Shown piece by piece: positions 8,559 to 16,805 of a stretch of 64,000 nt of DNA. The stretch is taken from NCBI RefSeq assembly GCF_001602525.1, contig NZ_LSYT01000007.1:124001-188000 (forward strand). The letters run 5' to 3'. The stretch is from Flavobacterium chilense (GTDB lineage Bacteria > Bacteroidota > Bacteroidia > Flavobacteriales > Flavobacteriaceae). Both the position numbers and the translations under genes were made by a program. The stretch's first letter is position 1. Each line of letters begins with the position of its first letter. The notes beneath the pieces were generated by a model. The model saw only the letters and a list, made by a program, of their open reading frames with translations. It did no database searches and was not told the origin of the DNA.

Positions 8559-9683
8559 ATGAAAAAAAATTTGATAATATTTGGAACTAGACCTGAGGCA
8601 ATTAAAATGGCTCCGCTAGTTAAGGAATTTAAAAAACATGAATTGGTATTTGAAACTCGTTTATGTGTTACGGCACAACATCGTGAGATGTTAGATCAGG
8701 TTCTTGATTTTTTTGAGTTAAAACCCGATTATGATTTAAATTTGATGAAACCAAATCAAAATTTATATAAACTTACTTCTGATATTCTTTTAGGATTAAA
8801 ACCTATATTGGAGGATTTTAAGCCCGATTTTGTTTATGTGCATGGAGACACGACAACTACTCTGGCTGCTAGTATAGCAGCTTTTTATTATGGTGCAAGA
8901 ATCTGTCATATAGAAGCAGGTTTAAGAACACATAATTTGAAGTCCCCTTTTCCAGAAGAAATGAATAGACAGCTGACAGGTAGAATTGCTGATATTCATT
9001 TTGCTCCAACGATCACTTCGAAAGAAAATCTTTTAAAAGAAAATGTTGCTTTGGAGAGCATTTTAGTTACTGGTAATACAGTGATTGATGCTCTAGTTGA
9101 TAGTTCTCAAAGAGTTGTTAATATTAATAATAATGAGATAGAATTATTAAAAGAAATAATTGATGTTGATAAAAAAATTATTTTGGTCACGGGACATCGC
9201 AGAGAAAATCATGGAGATGGATTTGAAAATATATGCGCTGCTCTAAAATATATTGCATTAAATAACGATGATGTACAAATAGTATATCCAGTTCATTTGA
9301 ATCCAAATGTAAAAGGGCCTGTTTATGAAATATTAAGTGGAATCAGTAATATTAAATTAATAGAACCTTTGGCATATCCTGCATTTGTATGGTTAATGAA
9401 TCAATCTTATTTAATTATTACTGATAGTGGAGGAGTTCAGGAGGAAGCTCCTAGTTTAGGTAAGCCAGTCTTGGTAATGAGAGATACTACTGAAAGGCCA
9501 GAAGCAGTTTCAGCAGGAACAGTGATATTAGTTGGAACTAATAAAGAATTAATAATAGAGACATGTAATGATTTATTAGCAAACGAGCGCATGTATCTAG
9601 AAATGGCTGAGTTACACAATCCTTATGGTGATGGAAAAGCATGTGAACGTATCGTTAATCATATTAAAAATTTATCTAAATAA
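8559..9683 (+). CDS. wecB: UDP-N-acetylglucosamine 2-epimerase (non-hydrolysing)
   Basis: A 374-residue GT-B-fold epimerase. GTRPEAIK at 9-16, HIEAGLRT, the GHRREN motif and DSGGVQEEAP are the classic WecB/MnaA signatures. It interconverts UDP-GlcNAc and UDP-ManNAc in the cytoplasm. wecC follows after 5 bases, so the pair makes UDP-ManNAcA, a building block of enterobacterial common antigen and many capsules. It differs clearly from the hydrolysing NeuC/LegG type at 51627. The ATG at 8559 places GTRPEA at the usual position. Confidence 0.95.
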   Translation: MKKNLIIFGTRPEAIKMAPLVKEFKKHELVFETRLCVTAQHREMLDQVLDFFELKPDYDLNLMKPNQNLYKLTSDILLGLKPILEDFKPDFVYVHGDTTTTLAASIAAFYYGARICHIEAGLRTHNLKSPFPEEMNRQLTGRIADIHFAPTITSKENLLKENVALESILVTGNTVIDALVDSSQRVVNINNNEIELLKEIIDVDKKIILVTGHRRENHGDGFENICAALKYIALNNDDVQIVYPVHLNPNVKGPVYEILSGISNIKLIEPLAYPAFVWLMNQSYLIITDSGGVQEEAPSLGKPVLVMRDTTERPEAVSAGTVILVGTNKELIIETCNDLLANERMYLEMAELHNPYGDGKACERIVNHIKNLSK

Positions 9684-9688
9684 ATAAA

Positions 9689-10900
9689 ATGAGCATACAA
9701 AAAGTAGTTACAATAGGATTAGGATATATTGGCCTACCTACTTCAGCTTTAATGGCTAACAATAATATATTTGTTCATGGTGTTGATGTTAATCAAAATA
9801 TTGTCGATACTATAAATGCGGGTAAAATCCATATAGTTGAACCAAGTTTAGATGAGGCAGTAGCTTTTGCAGTAAAAAAGGGATTTTTAAAAGCAGCGAC
9901 TCAACCTATTGTCGCTGATGTTTACTTAATTGTAGTTCCAACTCCTTTTAAGGCAAAAAATGAACCCGATATTTCTTTTGTTCAGGCTGCGACTAAAGCA
10001 ATTATTCCGTTATTAAAGAAAGATGATTTGTATATCATTGAGTCTACTTCGCCAATAGGAACTACAGAAAAAATGATGAATTATATTTTTTCTCAAAGAC
10101 CAGAATTAAAAGATGAGATTTTTGTTGCTTATTGTCCTGAACGTGTTTTACCAGGTAACGTTATGTATGAATTAGTACACAATGACCGTGTAATTGGTGG
10201 AGTTAATGAGAGATCAACACAAAAAGCGATAGATTTTTATAGTCAATTTGTAAAGGGAGAATTACACGCTACTAATGCTAGAACTGCAGAAATGTGTAAA
10301 CTGACGGAGAATTCTTCTCGTGACGTACAAATTGCATTTGCAAATGAATTATCCTTAATTTGTGATAAAGCAGATATTAATGTTTGGGATCTAATTAAAT
10401 TGGCAAACAAACATCCTAGAGTTAATATTTTACAACCTGGCTGTGGTGTTGGAGGACATTGTATCGCAGTTGATCCTTATTTTATCGTAGCTGATTATCC
10501 TATGGAATCCCAGATTATTGGAAAAGCGCGAGAAATTAATAACTATAAGTCATTTTGGTGTGCAGAAAAAGTGAAAACTGCGAAATTAGAATTTCAACTA
10601 AAAAAAGGAAGAAAGGCTAATGTAGCTATAATGGGGTTAGCATTTAAACCTGATATTGATGATTTGAGGGAGTCTCCGGCTAAATATATTGCACAAAAAG
10701 TTTTGCAGGATTCTCAGGATGAAGAATATTTTATTGTAGAACCTAATATCGAGAAACATAATGTTTTTAAATTAACAGATTATAAGGTAGCGATAGAAAA
10801 AGCAGATATAATTGTATTCCTAGTGTCCCATAAAGAATTTAAAGAAGTAAAAATTGATTCCGATAAAATTGTTTTAGATTTTTGTGGAGTTTTAAATTGA
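9689..10900 (+). CDS. wecC: UDP-N-acetyl-D-mannosamine dehydrogenase
   Basis: A 403-residue nucleotide-sugar dehydrogenase. The Rossmann motif GLGYIG is at 10-15, and catalytic Cys258 sits in GGHCIAVDPYF. Residues such as KIHIVEPSLDEAV and CPERVLPGNVMYEL are typical of WecC. It oxidises UDP-ManNAc to UDP-ManNAcA. It lies 5 bases after wecB and forms a two-gene precursor unit with it. A short GC-rich hairpin follows the stop codon. Confidence 0.95.
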   Translation: MSIQKVVTIGLGYIGLPTSALMANNNIFVHGVDVNQNIVDTINAGKIHIVEPSLDEAVAFAVKKGFLKAATQPIVADVYLIVVPTPFKAKNEPDISFVQAATKAIIPLLKKDDLYIIESTSPIGTTEKMMNYIFSQRPELKDEIFVAYCPERVLPGNVMYELVHNDRVIGGVNERSTQKAIDFYSQFVKGELHATNARTAEMCKLTENSSRDVQIAFANELSLICDKADINVWDLIKLANKHPRVNILQPGCGVGGHCIAVDPYFIVADYPMESQIIGKAREINNYKSFWCAEKVKTAKLEFQLKKGRKANVAIMGLAFKPDIDDLRESPAKYIAQKVLQDSQDEEYFIVEPNIEKHNVFKLTDYKVAIEKADIIVFLVSHKEFKEVKIDSDKIVLDFCGVLN

Positions 10901-10922
10901 GTTTTATTAGAATTATTGATTT

Positions 10923-10941
10923 ACTCCCTTTTATAGGGGGT
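10923..10941 (+). terminator. Possible weak terminator hairpin after wecC
   Basis: ACTCCCT at 10923-10929 pairs with AGGGGGT at 10935-10941 (one T-G wobble) around a five-base loop, 22 bases after the wecC stop. It is one of the few GC-rich hairpins in this AT-rich DNA, but no T run follows. It may attenuate transcription or stabilise the wecBC message. Confidence 0.35.
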
Positions 10942-11041
10942 TAAGATTTAATTTGTAAAAAGTTAGTCTAAATTGGGTTTTATGTATTTTAAAGATAAGT
11001 AAATCAAGGTTAGATTTTAATAAAAGATTGATAAGGTACTT

Positions 11042-12478
11042 ATGTTAAAAACTAAATTGATTAAATCAGCTAAATGGAATGCTTTTGGAAGGATATTTAG
11101 TATGATAAGCGATTTTTCGTTTGGGATAGTATTGGCGAGAATTCTGACTCCAAATGATTTTGGGGTTGTTGCCGTACTTTCTGTTTTTATATCTTTCATC
11201 GGAATCTTTATAAATAGTGGTTTTAGTCAAGCTTTAGTTAGAGAAAAGAATGTAACACAAAAGGATTATAGTACGATCTTTTATTTCAACTTATTAATTG
11301 CTTTTTTGTTTTTTGCAATCACCTTTTATTCAGCACGATTTATAGCTCAGTTTTATAATAATCTTCAAATGGAGCATTATTTAAGGGTTCTTTCAATGAG
11401 TTTATTTATTAGTGCTTTAGTTATAGTTCAGGAAAGCATTTTGATTAAGAATATGGATTTTCAGAGAATTTCGATTATCTCTATAATTTCTTCTGTGTTT
11501 TCTGGGATTATTTCGATTGTTTTAGCTTACTATGATTTTGGTATTTGGAGTTTAATTGCAAAATCAATTGTAAGGGATCTAATAATTCTGCTACTTACGG
11601 CTTATTCTATTAGATGGTGGCCAAATTTAGTTTTTTCAGTTTCTTCTTTTAAAAAATACTTTCGATTTGGTGTTTACATGTTGGGGAGCTCATTGGTTTC
11701 GCAATTATATAACAATATTTTTAATTTAACGATTGGTAAAATATTTTCTCCGGCAACATTAGGGTATTATAATCGTGCTGAATTATTTAAAAATACTTTA
11801 AGTCAAAATATTGATGGAGTTATTTCAGGGGTAAGTTATCCGGCATTAGCATCATTACAAGATGACAAAATTAGATTTGTAAACTATTATAAGAATATTT
11901 TACAATTATCTTTTTATGTACTTTCAATATTAATGATTGGTTTAATGTTTAACGCCGAGGCACTCGTTAATGTTTTGTTAGGGAAAAAATGGTTGGGATC
12001 AATTGATATTTTACAGTATTTATGTTTTTTAGGAATTTTATTTCCAATTAATTCAATTACAGTGAATTCAATAAGTGTCACGGGTAGATCAGATATCTAT
12101 TTTAGGTTTCAGTTATATTCTTTTTTTGGATGCTTAATTTCTTTAGGATTAGGCTCTGTTTTTGGAATTTTGCCCATGATTGGTTGTTTAATTTTTATAT
12201 CATTTTTATGTTCAATTTGGATAGTAAAAATTTTTAATAGATTATTTGATTTTACTTTTTTGGAACTTTTCAAATCATTGAAGTTTAGTTTTATACAATT
12301 GATTTTATTAGGGAGCTGCTTTGCTATTATTAATATGTTTAAAATGGATTATGTACTTGGATTAATTTGTAATGCTTTTTTTGGTTTATTAATTGTTATA
12401 TCGGTAGGAATTATTGGTAAAGGAAAAGAGTTCTTTTTTTTGTTAGATCAAATAAGTTTAAAAGTTATACAAAGATAA
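11042..12478 (+). CDS. wzx: Wzx-type lipid-linked oligosaccharide flippase
   Basis: A 478-residue polytopic membrane protein of the oligosaccharide flippase superfamily. It opens with the family pattern KSAKWNAFGRIFS...FGIVLARILTPNDFG and has repeated hydrophobic helices to the C-terminus. Flippases of this WzxC-like kind move undecaprenyl-linked repeat units across the inner membrane. Its position between wecBC and the wecE/wecF genes, with a polymerase at 18956, marks this as a Wzx/Wzy-dependent module. A 110-base gap precedes the next gene. Confidence 0.85.
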   Translation: MLKTKLIKSAKWNAFGRIFSMISDFSFGIVLARILTPNDFGVVAVLSVFISFIGIFINSGFSQALVREKNVTQKDYSTIFYFNLLIAFLFFAITFYSARFIAQFYNNLQMEHYLRVLSMSLFISALVIVQESILIKNMDFQRISIISIISSVFSGIISIVLAYYDFGIWSLIAKSIVRDLIILLLTAYSIRWWPNLVFSVSSFKKYFRFGVYMLGSSLVSQLYNNIFNLTIGKIFSPATLGYYNRAELFKNTLSQNIDGVISGVSYPALASLQDDKIRFVNYYKNILQLSFYVLSILMIGLMFNAEALVNVLLGKKWLGSIDILQYLCFLGILFPINSITVNSISVTGRSDIYFRFQLYSFFGCLISLGLGSVFGILPMIGCLIFISFLCSIWIVKIFNRLFDFTFLELFKSLKFSFIQLILLGSCFAIINMFKMDYVLGLICNAFFGLLIVISVGIIGKGKEFFFLLDQISLKVIQR

Positions 12479-12588
12479 TTACAGTTGTAAAATTGTAGAT
12501 TTTTGATTGTATATGTGTAAAACAAATGAAATATTTATAATAATTTACTTTGCATCATATTTTTAATACTTGGAATTTTTAGAGTAAT

Positions 12589-13440
12589 ATGAAAAAAAAA
12601 ATTATTATATCTGGAATTAATGGTTTTTTAGGGACTAAATTATTACAGACATTTAAAGCTGTTTATGATGTGTATGGTATTGCTAAACAAGAGAGCTGTA
12701 TAGATGGTGTTAAAGTTTTTTCATCTAAAAATATAGATGAAATAGATTTTGAGCCAGATTATTTAATTTTATGCCATGCTGCAGTTTCTTCTGGGAATAC
12801 TATAGAATCAAATGCCTTGTTGTATGAGATTAATGTTGGTTTAACAGAAAAAATAATCTTAAAATTTCAAATGACTAAAATTATTTATGTTTCATCAGCT
12901 TCTATTTATGATACGCAATCTGGTATTATTGGGATGAATACATTAAATAACCCGATAACAGAGTATGCAATATCAAAATTATGGGGTGAAAAAGTAGTGC
13001 TAAAAACGAATAATGCAGTAATTGTTAGATTATCATCTTTGTTTGGATCAGGAATGAAGGAAAATACTATCATACCAAATTATGTAAATCATGCTATAAA
13101 AAATAACAGTATACCAGTTTGGGGGAATGGTGGGCGTAAACAAAATTATATTTTTGTTGAAGATGTTTGCAACTTAATAGGTAGTGTTATGCAAAATTTT
13201 GACAAAGTTAGAAGCAAAATTTTATTAGCTGTTAATGATAGGGAATACACAAATTTAGAAGTTGCAAATATTGTAGCAAACGAAACTCAATCTTCGATTG
13301 AATTTGTAAATCAAGATAAATCAATATCATTGCAATATAATAATTTTGAAACTTGTAATTTATTAAGTTGGTCCGTGACAACTGATTTTAAAGAAGAAAT
13401 TGTTAATTATATCAAATGGAAGAAAAAACAGTACTTGTAA
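12589..13440 (+). CDS. NAD-dependent epimerase/dehydratase (SDR), substrate unknown
   Basis: A 283-residue extended SDR. The nucleotide motif GINGFLG is at 9-15, YVSSASIY carries the catalytic Ser region, and YAISK has Tyr126 and Lys130, so the active site looks intact. It is shorter than RfbB and GalE and closer in length to 4-ketosugar reductases. It opens a tightly packed run: its last 25 bases overlap the ATP-grasp gene. A run of ten A residues at 12592-12601 follows the start codon directly. It may act on a nucleotide sugar of the ECA-like repeat; I cannot name the reaction. Confidence 0.75.
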   Translation: MKKKIIISGINGFLGTKLLQTFKAVYDVYGIAKQESCIDGVKVFSSKNIDEIDFEPDYLILCHAAVSSGNTIESNALLYEINVGLTEKIILKFQMTKIIYVSSASIYDTQSGIIGMNTLNNPITEYAISKLWGEKVVLKTNNAVIVRLSSLFGSGMKENTIIPNYVNHAIKNNSIPVWGNGGRKQNYIFVEDVCNLIGSVMQNFDKVRSKILLAVNDREYTNLEVANIVANETQSSIEFVNQDKSISLQYNNFETCNLLSWSVTTDFKEEIVNYIKWKKKQYL

Positions 13441-14387
13441 CAGGTATAGGAGGGAATGTTGGTCAAGGAATATTACGAAACATAAAGTCCTTAAATCTTA
13501 ATATAAGATTAATAGGTGTGGATGTATCCAGTTTTACTCCCGGAAATCATTTGTGTGATAAAACTTATGTTGTTCCTTATTATTATGATGAGTCTTATAT
13601 ATCTATTATTTCTAAAATTATTGATTCTGAAAATGTAGCACTAGTGTTGCCATCCACAGATTATGAAGTTTATCATCTTTCAATGAATAGAGATAAACTT
13701 AATGCTTGCGTAGTTGCAAGCGATGTCATCACTGCAAAAACTTATTTAGATAAATATGAAACTTATTTGTATTTATCTAAACATAATATTCCTTTTTCAA
13801 AATCTTGGTTAGTTGGTGAGTACGATTTTTCGGAAAAAGATATCATAGCTAAGCCTAGAGAAGGAAGAGGTTCAAGAGGAATTTTGATTAATCCTGAAAA
13901 CCCAAATAACCTTCCTGATGGCTATATGATCCAACCTCTTTCCAAAGGAAAGGAAATAACAACAGCAGTGTATGTTAATAAGAATCAAAAGCTTCATGGT
14001 CTTTTTACTATGGAACGAAAATTAACTAATGGTACCACTACTGAATCAAAAGTGATTTTTAAACATGATGATCGATTAAGAAAAATTGCTCAAAGTATGA
14101 TTGATTTAGGAGGCTTAAAAGGAAGTTTTAATATTCAAAGTATAGTTACCGAACAGAATGAAATTATTCCTTTTGAAGTTAATTGTAGGATTTCTGGAAC
14201 AAACTCGATTAGACATAATTTAGGTTTTCAAGACGTAAAATATGCAATTCAAGAATATTTGTTCGATAAAGAACCAGATACTCCTAAACCAATTGAAGGA
14301 ATTGCAACCAGAATTCTTATGGATGTTATTTATCAAAATTGTTCTGATTTTGAATCATTAGATAGTAGTAATTATTTCCTTTTTTGA
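13416..14387 (+). CDS. ATP-grasp ligase of a sugar-modification cassette
   Basis: A 323-residue protein with an N-terminal Rossmann-like pre-ATP-grasp domain (GIGGNVGQGI) and an ATP-grasp core (AKPREGRGSRGI, then PFEVNCRISGTNSIR near the C-terminus, where metal ligands are usual). Enzymes of this carbamoyl-phosphate-synthase-like type activate a carboxylate as acyl phosphate and join it to an amine. Its start lies within the SDR gene (25-base overlap), and the HAD gene follows after 6 bases. Next to wecE, it could ligate an acid or amino acid to the 4-amino group of Fuc4N; that is inference. Confidence 0.75.
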   Translation: MEEKTVLVTGIGGNVGQGILRNIKSLNLNIRLIGVDVSSFTPGNHLCDKTYVVPYYYDESYISIISKIIDSENVALVLPSTDYEVYHLSMNRDKLNACVVASDVITAKTYLDKYETYLYLSKHNIPFSKSWLVGEYDFSEKDIIAKPREGRGSRGILINPENPNNLPDGYMIQPLSKGKEITTAVYVNKNQKLHGLFTMERKLTNGTTTESKVIFKHDDRLRKIAQSMIDLGGLKGSFNIQSIVTEQNEIIPFEVNCRISGTNSIRHNLGFQDVKYAIQEYLFDKEPDTPKPIEGIATRILMDVIYQNCSDFESLDSSNYFLF

Positions 14388-14393
14388 TAAAAA

Positions 14394-15029
14394 ATGATTA
14401 AATATATTTTTTTTGACGTAGCTGGTACTTTACTGGGAAAACCTAGCTTGTATATAATAATTCAAAATACTTTAAAAGATTTCGGATACCAAATTTCAAT
14501 CGAAGAAATTAAGCAAAAACACAAATTATTATCCGAAGTTATACACTTTCCAGATAAAACAGATGAGAGTTTTTACTTAAAATTTAACACTGAGCTGTTA
14601 TTTTTGTTAGGGATTATTCCAACAACAGCATTGTTAGACATGATTTTTAAAAATTGTACTTATTTGCCTTGGGAGAAATTTGAAGATACTAGTGTTTTAT
14701 CTGAATTAATTGTTCCATTAGGAGTAATTTCAAATTTTAATATAACTTTAAAAGAAAAGTTGAATGGTTTTTTTGGCCCTGTTTTTAAAGATGTTTTTGT
14801 ATCCGAAGAATTAGGCATTGCTAAGCCCAATATTGACTTTTATAAAAAGGCTTTAGATAAAATTTCATTAAGCCCTAGTGAAGTTTTATATGTAGGGGAT
14901 TCGATTAAATTAGATCTAGAACCGGCAATACGATTAGGGATTAAAACCCTAATTGTTGATAGAGAAAATTTCTATCCAAATTTAAAAAATAGAATTTCAA
15001 GTTTAAAAGAAATAACAAATTCATTATAA
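14394..15029 (+). CDS. HAD-superfamily hydrolase with Ala at the second acidic position
   Basis: A 211-residue HAD protein. Motif I is DVAGT at 8-12, motif II VISNFN, a Lys in LGIAKPNIDFY, and motif IV VLYVGDSIKLDLEPA. The nucleophile Asp8 is present, but the usual general acid/base Asp two residues on is Ala10, as in phosphonatases and some non-phosphatase members. It overlaps the acyltransferase gene by one base (TAATG) and follows the ATP-grasp gene. It could remove a phosphate or another leaving group from an intermediate of the acyl precursor. No substrate can be assigned. Confidence 0.75.
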   Translation: MIKYIFFDVAGTLLGKPSLYIIIQNTLKDFGYQISIEEIKQKHKLLSEVIHFPDKTDESFYLKFNTELLFLLGIIPTTALLDMIFKNCTYLPWEKFEDTSVLSELIVPLGVISNFNITLKEKLNGFFGPVFKDVFVSEELGIAKPNIDFYKKALDKISLSPSEVLYVGDSIKLDLEPAIRLGIKTLIVDRENFYPNLKNRISSLKEITNSL

Positions 15030-15661
15030 TGTCAAAAATATTGGCTATTGTTGGTTCAGGTGACTTAGGGCAACAAATTGCTCATTATGCTATTTCGGAC
15101 AATCATTATGATAAAGTAGTGTTTTTTGATGATTTTACCGAAGAAAAAATAGTAAATGGGTTTCGTGTCTTAGGTAATTCAAATGATATAGAATCTGAGT
15201 TTGAACTAAACTCCTTCGATGAACTTATTATTGGAATAGGCTACAAACATTTAAGCATTAGAAAGCAATTATTTGACAGGTTTTTGAAAATTATTCCATT
15301 TGGTAAAATTGTTCATTCTACTTCTTGGATTGATTCAACAGCAAAAATTGGTGTTGGCTGTGTAATTTATCCCGCCTGTGTTATTGACGCTAATGCTTCT
15401 ATTGGTAATAATACAATTCTTAATGTTTCATGTACAGTAGCGCATGATACTATTGTAAGCCAACATTGTTTTTTGTCACCGAGAGTTGCTCTGGCAGGAT
15501 TTATTAAAATAGAAGAACTTTGTATAATCGGAATTAATAGTACTATAATTGACAATATAAATATAATTTCAGGAACTCAAATAGGAGGAGGTACAGTTGT
15601 AATTAAAGATTTGCAGAAAAAAGGCCTTTATATTGGAAATCCACATAGATTTATAAGATAA
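15029..15661 (+). CDS. NeuD/PglD-type sugar acyltransferase
   Basis: A 210-residue protein with an N-terminal PglD/NeuD Rossmann-like domain (AIVGSGDLGQQIA) and a C-terminal left-handed beta-helix of hexapeptide repeats (IGVGCVIYPACVI, IGNNTILN). The likely catalytic base is His139 in TVAHD. Family members N-acetylate UDP-4-amino sugars or O-acetylate sialic acid. Directly before wecE, it is a good candidate for acylating dTDP-Fuc4N, a step done in E. coli by the unrelated GNAT enzyme WecD. It could also serve the PglF/PglE pathway at 25659 and 30904. Confidence 0.85.
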   Translation: MSKILAIVGSGDLGQQIAHYAISDNHYDKVVFFDDFTEEKIVNGFRVLGNSNDIESEFELNSFDELIIGIGYKHLSIRKQLFDRFLKIIPFGKIVHSTSWIDSTAKIGVGCVIYPACVIDANASIGNNTILNVSCTVAHDTIVSQHCFLSPRVALAGFIKIEELCIIGINSTIIDNINIISGTQIGGGTVVIKDLQKKGLYIGNPHRFIR

Positions 15662-15674
15662 TAAGATATAATAG

Positions 15675-16805
15675 ATGATACCATTTAACAAACCCTATTT
15701 AACAGGGAAAGAAACGCATTATATTTATGATGCTGTAAATTCAGGAAAAATTTCTGGGAACGGAAAATATACTCAAAAATGCCAGGTTTTTTTTGAAAAA
15801 GAATATGGTTTTAAGAAAGCATTACTAACAACTTCTTGTACAGATGCATTAGAAATGTGTGCCATGCTTGCCAATATCAAAGAAGGTGATGAGATAATTG
15901 TGCCAAGTTTTACATTTGTATCTACTGCTATTGCATTTGTTCGACAAGGTGCTAAAATTGTGTTTGCTGACTCTTATGAGGATAATCCAAATATTGATGT
16001 TTCGAAAATTGAATCTCTAATCACCTCAAAAACCAAAGCGATAGTTCCTGTTCATTATGCTGGTGTAGCTTGTGATATGGATGTGATAATGGGACTGGCA
16101 GATAAATACAATTTACTAGTAATTGAAGATGCGGCACAAGCAATCGATAGTTATTATACAGGTAAAGATGGTGTTAAAAAAGCTCTAGGTTCTATTGGTC
16201 ACATGGCAGCCTTTTCTTTTCATGAAACTAAAAATATTATTTCTGGTGAAGGGGGAATGTTGACGATTAATGACGATCGTTTTATCCATCGTGCTGAAAT
16301 TATTTGGGAAAAAGGAACTAATAGAGCTGAGTTTTTTAGAGGAGAAGTGAATAAATATGGTTGGGTAGATACCGGGTCATCTTTTTTGCCGTCAGAAATA
16401 ATTGCCGCTTTTCTTTGGGCTCAGATTGAGAATTTAAATGATATTCAAACTAAACGAAAAATAATTTGGCAATGTTATTATGACGAATTAAAAGAATTGA
16501 ATTTAAAAGATATCAAATTACCTGTTGTTCCTGATTATGCGACGACAAATGGTCACATGTTTTATTTAACATGCATGAATGTTGAGCAACGAGATATAAT
16601 AATTTCTAAATTAAAAGAAAGAGGTTTTTATACTGTTTTTCATTACATATCATTACATTCAAGTCCATATTATATAAAAGAACATGATGGTAGAGTTTTA
16701 AGTAACTCAGATAATTTTACAAGTTGTTTATTGCGTTTTCCTTTGTTCTATGAATTAGATTTGGTAAGTGTGAGTGAAATTGTGGGTGAGATTAAAAACT
16801 GTTAA
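15675..16805 (+). CDS. wecE: dTDP-4-amino-4,6-dideoxygalactose transaminase
   Basis: A 376-residue DegT/DnrJ/EryC1 PLP enzyme that follows E. coli WecE/RffA closely from end to end: IPFNKPYLTGKE at the start, VPVHYAGVACDMD, FSFHETKN, GEGGM, EKGTNRAEFFRGEV and GSSFLPSE. PLP-binding Lys186 is present in FHETKN. It transfers an amino group to dTDP-4-keto-6-deoxyglucose, giving dTDP-Fuc4N. The ketosugar comes from RfbA and RfbB. The wecF-like gene begins on the next base after its stop, so the two are translationally coupled. Confidence 0.93.
   Translation: MIPFNKPYLTGKETHYIYDAVNSGKISGNGKYTQKCQVFFEKEYGFKKALLTTSCTDALEMCAMLANIKEGDEIIVPSFTFVSTAIAFVRQGAKIVFADSYEDNPNIDVSKIESLITSKTKAIVPVHYAGVACDMDVIMGLADKYNLLVIEDAAQAIDSYYTGKDGVKKALGSIGHMAAFSFHETKNIISGEGGMLTINDDRFIHRAEIIWEKGTNRAEFFRGEVNKYGWVDTGSSFLPSEIIAAFLWAQIENLNDIQTKRKIIWQCYYDELKELNLKDIKLPVVPDYATTNGHMFYLTCMNVEQRDIIISKLKERGFYTVFHYISLHSSPYYIKEHDGRVLSNSDNFTSCLLRFPLFYELDLVSVSEIVGEIKNC

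Noticed and set aside
10923..10941. Strong terminator between wecC and wzx
   Set aside because: The hairpin is good but has no T tract, so it was listed only as a weak possibility.
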